Of a DNA stretch of 57,931 bases, positions 45,272-54,187 are shown one piece after another. Made by a program: the position numbers and the translations under genes. Under the pieces are notes generated by a model. That model did no database searches. It had not been told where the DNA came from and worked only from the letters and a program-made list of their open reading frames with translations. The DNA lies in contig NZ_JHQR01000048.1 in assembly GCF_014843825.1 (NCBI RefSeq), positions 1 to 57,931 on the forward strand, written 5' to 3'. Numbering within the stretch: position 1 is the stretch's first letter; each line of letters opens with the position of its first letter. The DNA comes from Mesorhizobium silamurunense (GTDB lineage: Bacteria; Pseudomonadota; Alphaproteobacteria; Rhizobiales; Rhizobiaceae).

Positions 45272-46780
45272 TCAGCTTGTCGCGAGTTCCATCACCGCGA
45301 TGTTGCTCGCCTCATCGCGATCGAGGATGCCGCGCTGGCGGCCGCGGCTCAGCACCAGCACGCGATGCGAAAGCCCCAGCACCTCCTCGAGGTCCGAGCT
45401 CACCACCACCACCGCCATGCCCGAGCGGGCGAGGTCGGCGATGACGTCGTAGATCGCGGCGCGCGCGCCGACGTCGATGCCGCGCGTCGGCTCGTCGAGG
45501 ATGAACACCTTGGGCGGCCGCGACACCCATTTGGCGATGATCACCTTCTGCTGGTTGCCGCCGGAAAGTTTTGAGACCGCCTGGTTCGGCCGGCCCTTCA
45601 CGCCGAGCCTCGATATGCCGGCCTCGGCGAACCTCTGCACCGCTTTGGGAAACACCCAGCCCTTCGGGGCCACATGGTCGAAATTGCCGATCGCGAGGTT
45701 CTCGCCGATCGTCTGTTCCAGCACCACGCCCTGTTCCTTGCGATCTTCCGGCACCAGCACGACGCCGGCCCTGATCGCCGCGGCCGGGCCGCTGAGGTGG
45801 ACTGGCTGGCCGGCGACGCGCACCGCACCAGACGAGATCGGATCGGCGCCGGCGATCGCCCGCACCAGCTCCGTGCGGCCGGCGCCGATCAGCCCGGCGA
45901 TGCCGAGGATCTCGCCCGACTTCACCGAGAATGAAACGTTGTTGAAGCTGCGCTCCGGCGAGGACAGGTTCTCGACTTCGAGCACCGTCTCCGTGCCCGG
46001 CGCCGACAGCTTCGGGAACATGCGCTCGACGCTGCGGCCGACCATCTGCTCGACCACGGTGCGCACCGGGATGTCGGCGCGCTCGTGCCGGGCGACGATG
46101 CGGCCGTCGCGCATCACCACCACGCGATCGGCGATCTGCGCGATCTCGTCGAGGCGGTGGCTGATATAGACGAAGGACATGCCTTCGGCCTTGAGCTTGC
46201 GGATCTGCTTGAAGAGGAGCTCCGTCTCCTCGCCGCCGAGCGCCGCCGTCGGCTCGTCGAGGATCAAAAGCTCGGCGTTCAGCGTCAGCGCCTTGGCGAT
46301 CTCGACTTGCTGCTGAGCCGCGACGCGCAGCGTGCGCACCTTGCGCTCCGGCGAGACGTCGAGGCCGAGGCGCTTCAACTGCGCCGAGGCCTTCGCGTTC
46401 ATGGTCGCGCGGTCGATGCGGCCGCCGCGCATCGGCAGGCGCCCGACATAGACGTTCTCCGCCACCGACAGGTCCGGCAGCAGCTTCAATTCCTGATGGA
46501 TCATGCCGACGCCGGCCTCGATGGCCGCGGCGGGGTTGGCGGGGGAGTAGGGCTTCCCCCGCCAGATGATGGTGCCGGCGTCGGGCCTGGTCGAACCGGC
46601 GATGATGTTCGAGACGGTCGACTTGCCGGCGCCGTTCTCGCCGAGCAGCGCCACGACTTCGCCCGGCCGCACCTCGAAGCTCGCATCGGCCAGGACCTGC
46701 ACCGGTCCGTAGCTCTTGCAGAGGCCGTTGACGAAGAGCCCGTTATGCGGGCTTTCGCCGGTGTGGGGGTCAAGGGACAT
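45272..46780 (-). CDS. Ribose-type sugar ABC transporter ATP-binding protein
   Basis: A 502-aa CUT2 tandem ATPase. Domain 1: Walker A GENGAGKST, HQELKLLPDLSVAENV, Walker B LLILDEPTAALG, HRLDEI. Domain 2: degenerate Walker A GLIGAGRTE, signature LSGGNQQKVIIAKWV, Walker B VFILDEPTRGIDVG, SSDLEE. This one-good/one-degenerate site pattern is normal for RbsA/AraG. ATG 46780 has only a weak GAG ribosome site. Third gene of permease - binding protein - ATPase (minus strand), upstream of two SDR genes. Confidence 0.92.
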   Translation of the reverse strand: MSLDPHTGESPHNGLFVNGLCKSYGPVQVLADASFEVRPGEVVALLGENGAGKSTVSNIIAGSTRPDAGTIIWRGKPYSPANPAAAIEAGVGMIHQELKLLPDLSVAENVYVGRLPMRGGRIDRATMNAKASAQLKRLGLDVSPERKVRTLRVAAQQQVEIAKALTLNAELLILDEPTAALGGEETELLFKQIRKLKAEGMSFVYISHRLDEIAQIADRVVVMRDGRIVARHERADIPVRTVVEQMVGRSVERMFPKLSAPGTETVLEVENLSSPERSFNNVSFSVKSGEILGIAGLIGAGRTELVRAIAGADPISSGAVRVAGQPVHLSGPAAAIRAGVVLVPEDRKEQGVVLEQTIGENLAIGNFDHVAPKGWVFPKAVQRFAEAGISRLGVKGRPNQAVSKLSGGNQQKVIIAKWVSRPPKVFILDEPTRGIDVGARAAIYDVIADLARSGMAVVVVSSDLEEVLGLSHRVLVLSRGRQRGILDRDEASNIAVMELATS

Positions 46781-46811
46781 CGTGGCGCTCTTTTAGGTAC
46801 TCAGCTAGCCC

Positions 46812-47741
46812 TCAGGGATGCTTCTCGATGAACTGCGCGACATTGTCCTTGGTGGTCAGCGTCGCGTCCTGCAGCTGGTCGGCGGGCAGCTTGTCGCCGG
46901 CCACGATCTTGATCGCCGAGTCGACGGCGAGCCGGCCCATGCCCTGCGTCTCGGTCACGTCGAAGACGCCATCCTTCAACGCCTTCAGCGCCGCCACGTC
47001 GCCGTCGAAGCCGGCGATCCAGACCTTGTGGTCGGGATTGGCGACCTTGACCGCCTGCGCGGCGCCAAGCGCCAGGGCGTCGGCCTGGCCGAAGATGATC
47101 GAGACATTGGGATGGGCCTGCAGCAGGTCCTGCGCCAGCTTGAAGCCTTCGTCCTGGTGCCACTGGTCGCTCCACAGCTCGCCGACCACCTTGATGCCCG
47201 GATAGGCCTTCAGCGCCTCGCCGCAGCCCTTCGAGCGGTCGACTTCCGGCGTCGTGCCCTTCTGACCGTGGATGATGACCATCTCGCCCTTGCCGCCGGC
47301 CTGCTTGGCGATGTAGTCGCACACGCCCTTGGCGGAGTTGACGCTGTCGGTGGCGATGAAGGTGTCGCCGGGCGCGCCGTCGGCGTTACGGTCGACATTG
47401 ACCACCGGGATGCCGGCGGCCTTGGCGGTCTTGGTCGGAACGGTGGCGGCGGTGGCGCCGGCCGGGATGTAGATCAGCGCGTCGATGTTTTGCGTGACGA
47501 GGTCCTGCACCTGGCTGACCTGCGTTGCCGAGTCGCCCTTGGCGTCGACGGTGATGACCTCGATGCCCTTCTCCTTGGCGTAGGCTTCGACCGACTGTTT
47601 GATCTGGTTGAAGAAGTCCGCCTGCAGATTGGCGACGGCGAGACCGAGCTTCTTGGCGTCCTTGGCCGAGGCGGCATCGGACAGGCCGAGCAGCGGGACA
47701 ATGGCCGCGGCCGCAAGCAGCAGTGAACGTTTGGTCAGCAT
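46812..47741 (-). CDS. Ribose-type sugar ABC transporter substrate-binding protein
   Basis: A 309-aa RbsB-like periplasmic protein. Signal peptide residues 1-26 (MLTKRSLLLAAAAIVPLLGL, cleavage near ASA-KD), then LGLAVANLQADFFNQIKQSV, LVTQNIDALIYIPAGATAAT and GIPVVNVDRNADG, the usual DR ligand contact. Internal Cys at CDYIAKQ and GCGEAL might pair. ATG 47741 is chosen for GGAGGAAAAAC; an in-frame start 50 codons upstream runs through GC-rich non-family sequence. Ligand probably a sugar or polyol. Confidence 0.9.
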   Translation of the reverse strand: MLTKRSLLLAAAAIVPLLGLSDAASAKDAKKLGLAVANLQADFFNQIKQSVEAYAKEKGIEVITVDAKGDSATQVSQVQDLVTQNIDALIYIPAGATAATVPTKTAKAAGIPVVNVDRNADGAPGDTFIATDSVNSAKGVCDYIAKQAGGKGEMVIIHGQKGTTPEVDRSKGCGEALKAYPGIKVVGELWSDQWHQDEGFKLAQDLLQAHPNVSIIFGQADALALGAAQAVKVANPDHKVWIAGFDGDVAALKALKDGVFDVTETQGMGRLAVDSAIKIVAGDKLPADQLQDATLTTKDNVAQFIEKHP

Positions 47742-47856
47742 GTTTTTCCTCCGTTGGTGTTCAATTCCGTCCAGCCTGCGCATCGCGGCGCCCCCGGCCG
47801 GACAGTCCCAGTCTCGGATCGACCGATCCGTTCCGCCCGGACATCCGGGCGAATTC

Positions 47857-48870
47857 CTATTGCCTGCGGCGCCGCCAGGTGTCGGTGGCAACCGCCAGCG
47901 CGATCACCACGCCGATCACCACCTGTTGGATGAAGGGCGAGACGCCGAGCAGGTTGAGCCCGTTGCGCAGCACGCCGATAATGAGGACGCCGATGGCCGT
48001 GCCGCCGATCGAGCCGATGCCGCCCGAAAGGCTGGCGCCGCCGATCACCACTGCGGCGATCGTGTCGAGCTCGTAGCCGACGCCTGAGCTCGGCTGCACG
48101 GAATCGAGCCGTGCTGCGAGCACGATGCCGGCGAGTCCCGCCAGCAAACCGCAGATCGCATAGACCCAGTTGGTCAGCGATTTAACCGGAATGCCGGAGA
48201 GGCGGGCGACCTCGGCGCTGCCGCCGATCGCGTAGAGGCTGCGACCGGTGGCGCGATAGTTGAGGAAGATGGCGAAGACGATCGCCAGCACGATCATCAG
48301 GCCGACGGTGACCGACAGGAAGCCGAAATGGCGCACGATCGACAGGTTGGTGAACCAGTCGGGAAAGCCGACGATCTGCGAGCCGTCGGTGATCATGTTG
48401 GCGAGGCCGCGCGCCACCGACATCATAGCGAGCGTCGCGATAAAGGGCGGCAGCTTCGCCACCGTCACCAGCAGCCCGGAGACCAGGCCGCAGGCGCCGG
48501 CGACGATGAGCGCTGCGGCAATGCCTACCGGCACACCGAGGTTGAGATAGTCGGGGTAGGCGACATAGCCCATCACCATCGAGGCCAGCGCCAGCACCGA
48601 GCCGACGGAAAGGTCGATGCCGCCAATCAGGATGACCAGCGTCATCCCGATCGCCATGATGCCGAGCACGGTCACCTGGTCGAGCACGTTGAGGATGTTG
48701 CGGACCGTCAGGAAGGTATCGGTGGTCAGCGCCAGCGCCAGGCACAAAAGCGCCAGGCCGATCAGCGGTCCCATCGTTCCGGCAAACAGGGCCGAAAGCT
48801 TTGCACCGGAAGCGCCCTGCGCGGCACCGGTGCCGGCCTTCAACTCGCTCGTCTCGTTGCTCACGGCCAC
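47857..48870 (-). CDS. Ribose-type sugar ABC transporter permease
   Basis: A 337-aa CUT2 permease with about nine helices after a 30-residue cytoplasmic tail. Motifs: GMTLVILIGGIDLSVGSVLA, RATGRSLYAIGGSAEVARLS and GGASLSGGIGSIGGTAIGVL. GTG 48870 is the start, with GGAGGAGA upstream. First gene of the operon, divergent from the SorC regulator; 115 nt with a GCCCGGA/TCCGGGC hairpin (about 47835-47850) follow before the binding-protein gene. Confidence 0.9.
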   Translation of the reverse strand: MAVSNETSELKAGTGAAQGASGAKLSALFAGTMGPLIGLALLCLALALTTDTFLTVRNILNVLDQVTVLGIMAIGMTLVILIGGIDLSVGSVLALASMVMGYVAYPDYLNLGVPVGIAAALIVAGACGLVSGLLVTVAKLPPFIATLAMMSVARGLANMITDGSQIVGFPDWFTNLSIVRHFGFLSVTVGLMIVLAIVFAIFLNYRATGRSLYAIGGSAEVARLSGIPVKSLTNWVYAICGLLAGLAGIVLAARLDSVQPSSGVGYELDTIAAVVIGGASLSGGIGSIGGTAIGVLIIGVLRNGLNLLGVSPFIQQVVIGVVIALAVATDTWRRRRQ

Positions 48871-48914
48871 TTCGTCTCCTCCGTCAGCGGGCCGGCGTGC
48901 CTCGCCGTCCGCTC

Positions 48915-48986
48915 TTGTTCACCAGGCATCCTCCCTTGTGAACAATTTATCTTTGATATGCAATTTTGTTCAGCTAAAACGTTCAT
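48915..48986. promoter_or_regulatory. Repeated TTGTTCA operator boxes between the ABC operon and the SorC gene
   Basis: TTGTTCA occurs at 48915-48921 and 48966-48972, its inverse TGAACAA at 48939-48945, and a related GTTCA near 48981. The pair 48939/48966 forms an inverted repeat with AT-rich spacer, typical of SorC-family sites, within the 212-bp divergent region. The SorC regulator is the likely ligand-responsive binder. Confidence 0.6.
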
Positions 48987-49082
48987 CAGAAAATTGTCAA
49001 GTGCCGCCGACGCTTTCGGCGGCGGTTTGCGCGAGCCGACGGTTTGCCATAGGGAAGTCCAGCGCATGCGGGAGGCATAAGG

Positions 49083-50045
49083 ATGGCGGCGATCGAGAAC
49101 GAGAAGGCTTCGCGCTTCCCGGACGCCGAGCTCAAGGCCCGCGCCGCCTGGCACTATTATGTCGAAGGCCTGACGCAGGAGCGGATCTCGGAGATCCTCG
49201 GCGTCGGTCGCATCAAGGTGCACCGGATACTCTCCGCCGCGCGCGAGGAGGGCGTGGTCCAGTTTCGCATCCGCGACAGTGTCGTCGAATGCGTGCAATT
49301 GGAGGAAAGCCTGAAGCAGCGCTTCGGCCTCAGCCACGCCGTGGTCGTGCCGTCCGCCGCCGACAGGAGCAACGCGCCGCTGATGATAGGCCATGCCGCC
49401 GCGGCCTATCTCGCCGACAACGTCAATCCCGGCGACGTGATTGCGCTCGGCTGGGGCCGCACGCTGAAATTCGCTATCAACGAATTGCCCAGACGGCCGA
49501 TCGCCAGGACCACGGTGGTCTCAATGCTTGGCGGCCTCACCCACGCGCAGCCGCTCAATCCGACCGAGAGCGCCTGGGAGCTTGCCGAAAAGATCGGCGC
49601 CGAATGCTACCTCTTGCCGGTGCCCGTCTATGCCGACCGGCCGGAGCAGCGCGATGCCTTCATGAGCCAGCGCAGCGTCCAGGACGTCGTCTTCCGCGCG
49701 CGGCGCGCCAACATCGCCGTGCTCAGCGTCGGCTCCTTCTCCAGCGACAGTCCGATCGCCAATTACGGCTTCATCAAGCCGAGCGAATTGGAGGAATTGC
49801 AGGCGGCCGGCGCGGTCGGCGACATCCTCTGCCATTTCATCGACGCCGAGGGCCACATCGTCGACCATGAGGTCAACCGCCGCGTCTGCGCCTATCCGCT
49901 CCAGGATCTGTCCGACATCCCGACCACTATTCTGGTGTCAGGCGGGCAAGAGAAGATCGCCGTCATGCGCGCAGCACTCGCCAACACGAAGGTCTCGGTG
50001 CTGATCACCGACGAGGACGCGGCCAAGGGGCTGCTCAATCGCTAA
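49083..50045 (+). CDS. SorC/DeoR-type sugar-binding transcriptional regulator
   Basis: A 320-aa SorC-family regulator: HTH in residues 15-50 (HYYVEGLTQERISEILGVGR then IKVHRILSAAREEG) and a sugar-phosphate isomerase-like effector domain with VIALGWGRTLKFAINELP, SMLGGLTHAQ and NIAVLSVGSFSSDSP. GGGAGGCATAAGG precedes ATG 49083. Divergent from the ABC-SDR operon and convergent with the FGGY kinase operon (stops 14 nt apart). Related in type to EryD, the erythritol regulator, but orthology is not claimed. Confidence 0.9.
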   Translation: MAAIENEKASRFPDAELKARAAWHYYVEGLTQERISEILGVGRIKVHRILSAAREEGVVQFRIRDSVVECVQLEESLKQRFGLSHAVVVPSAADRSNAPLMIGHAAAAYLADNVNPGDVIALGWGRTLKFAINELPRRPIARTTVVSMLGGLTHAQPLNPTESAWELAEKIGAECYLLPVPVYADRPEQRDAFMSQRSVQDVVFRARRANIAVLSVGSFSSDSPIANYGFIKPSELEELQAAGAVGDILCHFIDAEGHIVDHEVNRRVCAYPLQDLSDIPTTILVSGGQEKIAVMRAALANTKVSVLITDEDAAKGLLNR

Positions 50046-50058
50046 GGTCTGGACCTAA

Positions 50059-51552
50059 TTACACCTGCCCAATATCACTGAGCCGCGCATGGATATCGCG
50101 CGTCGCGTGATAGAGGTCGCGGTAGATCGCCTTGCGGGCGCGGTAGGTCGGGATCAGGGCCTCGACAGGATCGACCTGCCTTGCCGGCGCCGCGGCCATC
50201 GCCTTTGCGGCGTCCTCCGGCGAGGCGAACCAGCCGATTGCCGTGGCCGCGAGCATGGCCGCGCCGAGTGCCGCCGCCTCGTTGACCGGCGAGACGAGGA
50301 GCGGCCGCTCGAGCACGCTCGCCATAATCTGCATCAGGAGCGTCGAATTGGTGCCGCCACCGGCCGCGATCATCGCGCCGGCCTTGCCGGTCTGCTCCTC
50401 CATCGCATCGGTGGCGATCGCCTGCTCGAAGGCAATGCCTTCCAGAGTCGCGCGGAAAAGATGCTCCGGTCGATGATCGAGCGACAAGCCGACGATGGCG
50501 CCGCGCGCCGCGCCGTCCCAATAGGGGCTCATGACGCCGGCCCAATAAGGCATGACGAGCAGGCCGTCGCTGCCAGGGGCGACCGTCATTGCCGCCTTTT
50601 CCAGCACGGCGGCCGAAGGCGATCCGGTGGTGCGCACGATCCAGTCGACCAACTGCATGCCGGAGCGAAGCACGGTTTCCAGCATGAAGCCGGTGCCGGT
50701 CGGGGAGACCAGCGTGCGAAACGCATCCGATGTCGTGACCGTGGCGGAATAGTTTCCGCTGACGACGCCCGAGCCCAGCGACAGATAGCTTTTGCCGGGA
50801 CCGTAGACGCCCATGCCGAGACCCATCGCCTGGCCGTCGCCGGCGCCGGCCACGACCGGCGTGCCGGCCTTCAGGCCGGTCGCCGCAGTGATATCTTCGG
50901 AAAGCTTGCCGCAGATCGCGCCGGGCGCAGCCAGTTCCGGCAGTTGCTCTGGCCGCAGGCCTGCCGCCTCGACCAGCCGCGGATGCCAAGTGCAATGCGC
51001 GATGTCGAGCAACCCGAGCGGATCGGCGCTCGCCGTGCTGGTGACGAGACGCCCGGTCAGCCGGTGGATGAAGAAAGCATGCACGTCGACGAGCGCTGCC
51101 GCATCAGTGAGTGCCCACGGCCTGTGCTCCATGAGCCAGGCCAGCGCATAGAGCGCCGGCGTCGGGTCCGGCGGCTTGCCGCTCCAGTCGCGGATCGCTT
51201 CGCGGCCGAGCTCTTCTGAAAGCCGCGCCACCTGGCGGCGGGCGCGTTCGTCGAGCCACAGGATGGCGGGGATGAGCGGCTTGCCGGCGCCGTCGATAAG
51301 CGTGAAGCTCTCGCGCTGGTGGGCTATCGAAATCGCCTTCACGCGCGACGCGCCGATCTTGTCAGCGACCTGTTTCAGCGCCGATAGCAGCGCCGTCCAC
51401 CAATGCTCGGCGTCCTGCTCGAAATGACCTGGCGCCGGATTGGAAAGCGGATAGGTCTCGCGTGCCTGGAAAAGCTCCGTGCCGTCGCGCGCGAAAGCGA
51501 TCGCCTTCACGGCCGTCGTCGAGGCGTCGATCCCGATTACGACATCGTCCAT
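50059..51552 (-). CDS. FGGY family carbohydrate kinase (xylulokinase-like)
   Basis: A 497-aa sugar kinase: N-terminal phosphate loop VIGIDASTTAVKAIAFARDG, substrate-proximal Asp in ILWLDERARRQV, second domain GAGDGQAMGLGMG and ATP site IAAGGGTNSTLLMQIMASVL with NEAAALGAAMLA. It should phosphorylate a ketopentose or polyol; the ligand of the neighbouring ABC importer is the obvious candidate. ATG 51552 has no strong Shine-Dalgarno site and follows the oxidoreductase gene by 19 nt, suggesting coupling. Xylulose, erythritol and related C4/C5 substrates are all possible. Confidence 0.88.
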   Translation of the reverse strand: MDDVVIGIDASTTAVKAIAFARDGTELFQARETYPLSNPAPGHFEQDAEHWWTALLSALKQVADKIGASRVKAISIAHQRESFTLIDGAGKPLIPAILWLDERARRQVARLSEELGREAIRDWSGKPPDPTPALYALAWLMEHRPWALTDAAALVDVHAFFIHRLTGRLVTSTASADPLGLLDIAHCTWHPRLVEAAGLRPEQLPELAAPGAICGKLSEDITAATGLKAGTPVVAGAGDGQAMGLGMGVYGPGKSYLSLGSGVVSGNYSATVTTSDAFRTLVSPTGTGFMLETVLRSGMQLVDWIVRTTGSPSAAVLEKAAMTVAPGSDGLLVMPYWAGVMSPYWDGAARGAIVGLSLDHRPEHLFRATLEGIAFEQAIATDAMEEQTGKAGAMIAAGGGTNSTLLMQIMASVLERPLLVSPVNEAAALGAAMLAATAIGWFASPEDAAKAMAAAPARQVDPVEALIPTYRARKAIYRDLYHATRDIHARLSDIGQV

Positions 51553-51571
51553 CAGGCGGGGATCCGGAAGG

Positions 51572-52894
51572 TCAGGCCGCGTTGGTTACGAACCGCCCGT
51601 CCGACTGGTCGAGACGACGGCGGATCTGGGTTATCACCATCGAATCGTCGGGTACACAGTTTTCATAGGTGAGGAAGTCGCCGGCCTTGACCGGCTTCAC
51701 CACCTTGGCGCGCTCGGCAAGGCCGAGCGGCAGGGCGCCCTTGGCGCGCGCGTCCTCCCAGGTCATGGCGAAGCCGCGATAGTCGTTCTCGCCGATCATG
51801 CCGAGCGACTGTCCGGTGCCGAGATTGGTTTTGGCGACCGCCACAGCCTCGGCAACCGGATGGTCGAGCGGCTCCATGTCGGCGCGCTTGTAGACCACGG
51901 CGCGCGCCGCCGACAGCGGCACTTCCAGGCTGGTCAGGTGATAGGGGCGGAAGATCGTGAAATAGGGACCCTTGCCGACCTTGAGGTCGATCATGCGCTC
52001 CAAGACGCGCGGGTGCTTGGTCTCGATGATGCAGAACACGCCAGGTGCCACACCCTTGCCGATCGAATAATCGACCACGCCCTTGCGATGCAGCACGCCT
52101 CCGTCCTCGCGCGGGCAGAGCACGCTGGCCAGCTCCTCCAGCGTCGCCGTCGGGCCGTGCATGCCCGGCACGTCGGGCACCAGGCCGGTGGCGTTGGCGA
52201 TCGCCACCATCTCGATCGCCGTCTTCGAGCCGTCGACGAACTCGACCAGCATGCGCGCATTCATGTTGCGCTCGGCCGCCTCCTTCTCGTAGTCGGCGGG
52301 CACTGCGTCGAACTTCAGCGGATTGTTCTTGCCCTTGCCGGCGGCAACGATGTTGAAGCCAAGACTCTTGGCGAAGCCGATGATCTCCAGCGTGCAGGCT
52401 GGTTCGTCGCCGGCCGCGCCGGTGTAGACCACGCCGGCCTTGCGCGCTTCCTCTTTCAAGAAACGCCCGATGGTGATGTCGGCCTCGACGTTGAGCATGA
52501 CGATATGCTTGCCGTTCTTCATCACTTCGAGCGCGAACAGCGTGCCGATGTTGGGATTGCCTGTCGCGTCGATGATGACGTCGATGCGGCCGGCGGCGGC
52601 AAGCGCGTGCAGGTCCTCGGTGACGGCAATCTTGCCGGCCTCGATGGCGCGGTCGATGGCCGAGGCATTGGGTGCCTGCACGATGTCGGAACGGTCGTGG
52701 CCGGCGAGAAGCGCGGCGTCGATCGCCGCCTGCGGCCTGACTTCGGAAATGGCGCCGATGCGCATGCCCGGCATGAGTGCTACCTGGACGACGATATCCG
52801 TTCCCATCTGCCCGGCGCCGGCGAGCCCGATGGTGATCGGTCCCTGTTTTTCAGCGCGCTGCAGGAGTTCCGCTGCGAATTGCGGATGGGACAT
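51572..52894 (-). CDS. NAD(P)-dependent oxidoreductase with C-terminal SAF domain
   Basis: A 440-aa protein with an N-terminal Rossmann domain resembling homoserine dehydrogenase (IGLAGAGQMGTDIVVQVALM, residues about 21-41; IDVIIDATGNPNIGTLFALE), a central catalytic region, and a C-terminal SAF domain (about 360-435, PVKAGDFLTYENCVP). Database entries sometimes name such proteins FlgA-like because of SAF alone; the fold points instead to a sugar-acid or polyol oxidoreductase. GGAGGAAG precedes ATG 52894. First gene of an operon with the FGGY kinase, so a role in the same pathway is likely; the reaction is unknown. Confidence 0.82.
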   Translation of the reverse strand: MSHPQFAAELLQRAEKQGPITIGLAGAGQMGTDIVVQVALMPGMRIGAISEVRPQAAIDAALLAGHDRSDIVQAPNASAIDRAIEAGKIAVTEDLHALAAAGRIDVIIDATGNPNIGTLFALEVMKNGKHIVMLNVEADITIGRFLKEEARKAGVVYTGAAGDEPACTLEIIGFAKSLGFNIVAAGKGKNNPLKFDAVPADYEKEAAERNMNARMLVEFVDGSKTAIEMVAIANATGLVPDVPGMHGPTATLEELASVLCPREDGGVLHRKGVVDYSIGKGVAPGVFCIIETKHPRVLERMIDLKVGKGPYFTIFRPYHLTSLEVPLSAARAVVYKRADMEPLDHPVAEAVAVAKTNLGTGQSLGMIGENDYRGFAMTWEDARAKGALPLGLAERAKVVKPVKAGDFLTYENCVPDDSMVITQIRRRLDQSDGRFVTNAA

Positions 52895-52939
52895 GTCGCT
52901 TCCTCCGGTTCCGGGCGCCGCCGCGCCGCGATCATCGTT

Positions 52940-52974
52940 TGAACATTCCTATTTCTATTTGAAAAATATTTCAA
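52940..52974 (-). promoter_or_regulatory. Candidate operator upstream of the oxidoreductase-kinase operon
   Basis: TGAACA (52940-52945) and TTTCAA (52969-52974), with TTGAAA-AATA-TTTCAA an exact inverted repeat at 52959-52974. The overall span and the TGAACA box resemble the 48939-48972 site of the divergent region, so both arms may be controlled by the same SorC protein. Confidence 0.4.
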
Positions 52975-53065
52975 CCGGCATTTCGGCAGACGCTGCATGA
53001 ACTTTTTGATGCTGGCGGGACAGCGCGCTGTCCTGCCCGTCCTCCGCAGCAGCCGCGCTGCAGGA

Positions 53066-53204
53066 CCGGACATCTCCCTCACAAGGAGGGAGATTAGCCG
53101 TCGCGCCATCTTCGCTATTTTTTCAATGTTGCAGGAGTGAGCGGAGCGCCCGAACTGCCAATCTCCCCCCAAAGTGGGGGAGATGTCCGGCAGGACAGAG
53201 GGGG
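53066..53204 (+). repeat. RIME-like intergenic repeat, second full copy
   Basis: Left hairpin ATCTCCCTC-ACAA-GGAGGGAGAT and right hairpin ATCTCCCCCC-AAAG-TGGGGGAGAT with TTCGCTA and AATGTTGCAGG between, as in 37721-37870. It ends GTCCGGCAGGACAGAGGGG. Together with the 52940 operator it accounts for most of 52895-53294. Confidence 0.85.
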
Positions 53205-53294
53205 GCGCGAGGGATCGCGGCGCTGCTATTCCGCACCGCTGAGCAGCGCTGCGCTCTTGTTCCGCTCCGGGATCATAAGACAGAGAAGCGCCGC

Positions 53295-54185
53295 TCAAAA
53301 ATACCCGTCGGACGCGGCGGTCGCTTCCTTCGGGATCTCCACCCCGTCGACCAGAATCTTGTCGACCAGTTCGTGGTGGAAGCACACCAGCCCCTTGATG
53401 CGCTCAGCCTCGTGCACCGGCTCCGGATAATACCAGACAAGGTTCTCGTGCCGCTTCTTGGGGGTCGTCACATGGTAGTAGTTGGAGATACCCTTGTAGG
53501 GACAGCGCGAGATGTAGCGGCTGGGCGAGAACATATCGAGCCGGGTATCCGATATCGGCAGATAATGGCGCACCGGGTGGCCGGTCTCGAACAGGAACAC
53601 GCCGCGCCGGGAGTCGGCGACCTGCTCGCCGTCGAGAATCACCTGGACGCGCCGCGAAGAAGGCAGGCAGTCGACGCGCCGGAACGGATCGCGGGCATGG
53701 ACGAAGATCTCCTCGTCTTCCTCCCACCAATGCGTCATCTTCGGCCAGTAAAAAGAGATGTAGTCCGCGATCGGCGGGCAGCCCTTGACCGGATCGAGAT
53801 AACGCCAGGCGCCATCCTCGACCAGCGTGATACCGGTATTCAGCGAGTAGTGCGTGGCGACACCCTTGAACGGATCTTCCGTGGTCGTCCTGCCCGGCAG
53901 CAGGAACTCCTCGCGCACGTCGCTCATCGGGAAGTAGTAGACCGGCAGATGGTCGCTCTCATAAAACACCAGCGCCTTGGTGGTGTCGGCAACGATCATC
54001 GGTCCGACCTGCACGCGCAGCCGTTTGGGTGAGGGCATGGTGAAGGCGACATAGCCCGGCTCGAACTCATATTGCACTATGTTGTCGAGCAGCGGGAAAT
54101 GCGGCCCGCGGCCGCGCAGATGAGGCTTGCGAATGGTACTCGTCCTTTTCTCGTCGTTTGCCGCCAGGTTCTTGCGCGCAATCAT
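53295..54185 (-). CDS. Tandem DUF427 domain protein
   Basis: A 296-aa protein with two DUF427 copies. Copy 1 (about residues 55-150): RLRVQVGPMIVADTTKALVF, YYFPMSDVREEFL and DPFKGVATHYSL. Copy 2 (about 175-270): VQVILDGEQVADSRRGVFLF, HYLPISDTRLDMF and CPYKGISNYYHV. The domain's biochemical role is unknown. ATG 54185 is preferred; an overlapping TTG start (54191) is possible. It starts 2 nt after the stop of the binding-protein gene, so the pair is cotranscribed. No signal peptide is visible. Confidence 0.85.
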   Translation of the reverse strand: MIARKNLAANDEKRTSTIRKPHLRGRGPHFPLLDNIVQYEFEPGYVAFTMPSPKRLRVQVGPMIVADTTKALVFYESDHLPVYYFPMSDVREEFLLPGRTTTEDPFKGVATHYSLNTGITLVEDGAWRYLDPVKGCPPIADYISFYWPKMTHWWEEDEEIFVHARDPFRRVDCLPSSRRVQVILDGEQVADSRRGVFLFETGHPVRHYLPISDTRLDMFSPSRYISRCPYKGISNYYHVTTPKKRHENLVWYYPEPVHEAERIKGLVCFHHELVDKILVDGVEIPKEATAASDGYF

Positions 54186-54187
54186 GA

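Noticed and set aside
48915..48986. Closely spaced TTGTTCA repeats as a CRISPR-like or iteron array
   Set aside because: Only three to four short boxes in mixed orientation in a divergent promoter region; operator sites explain them better.
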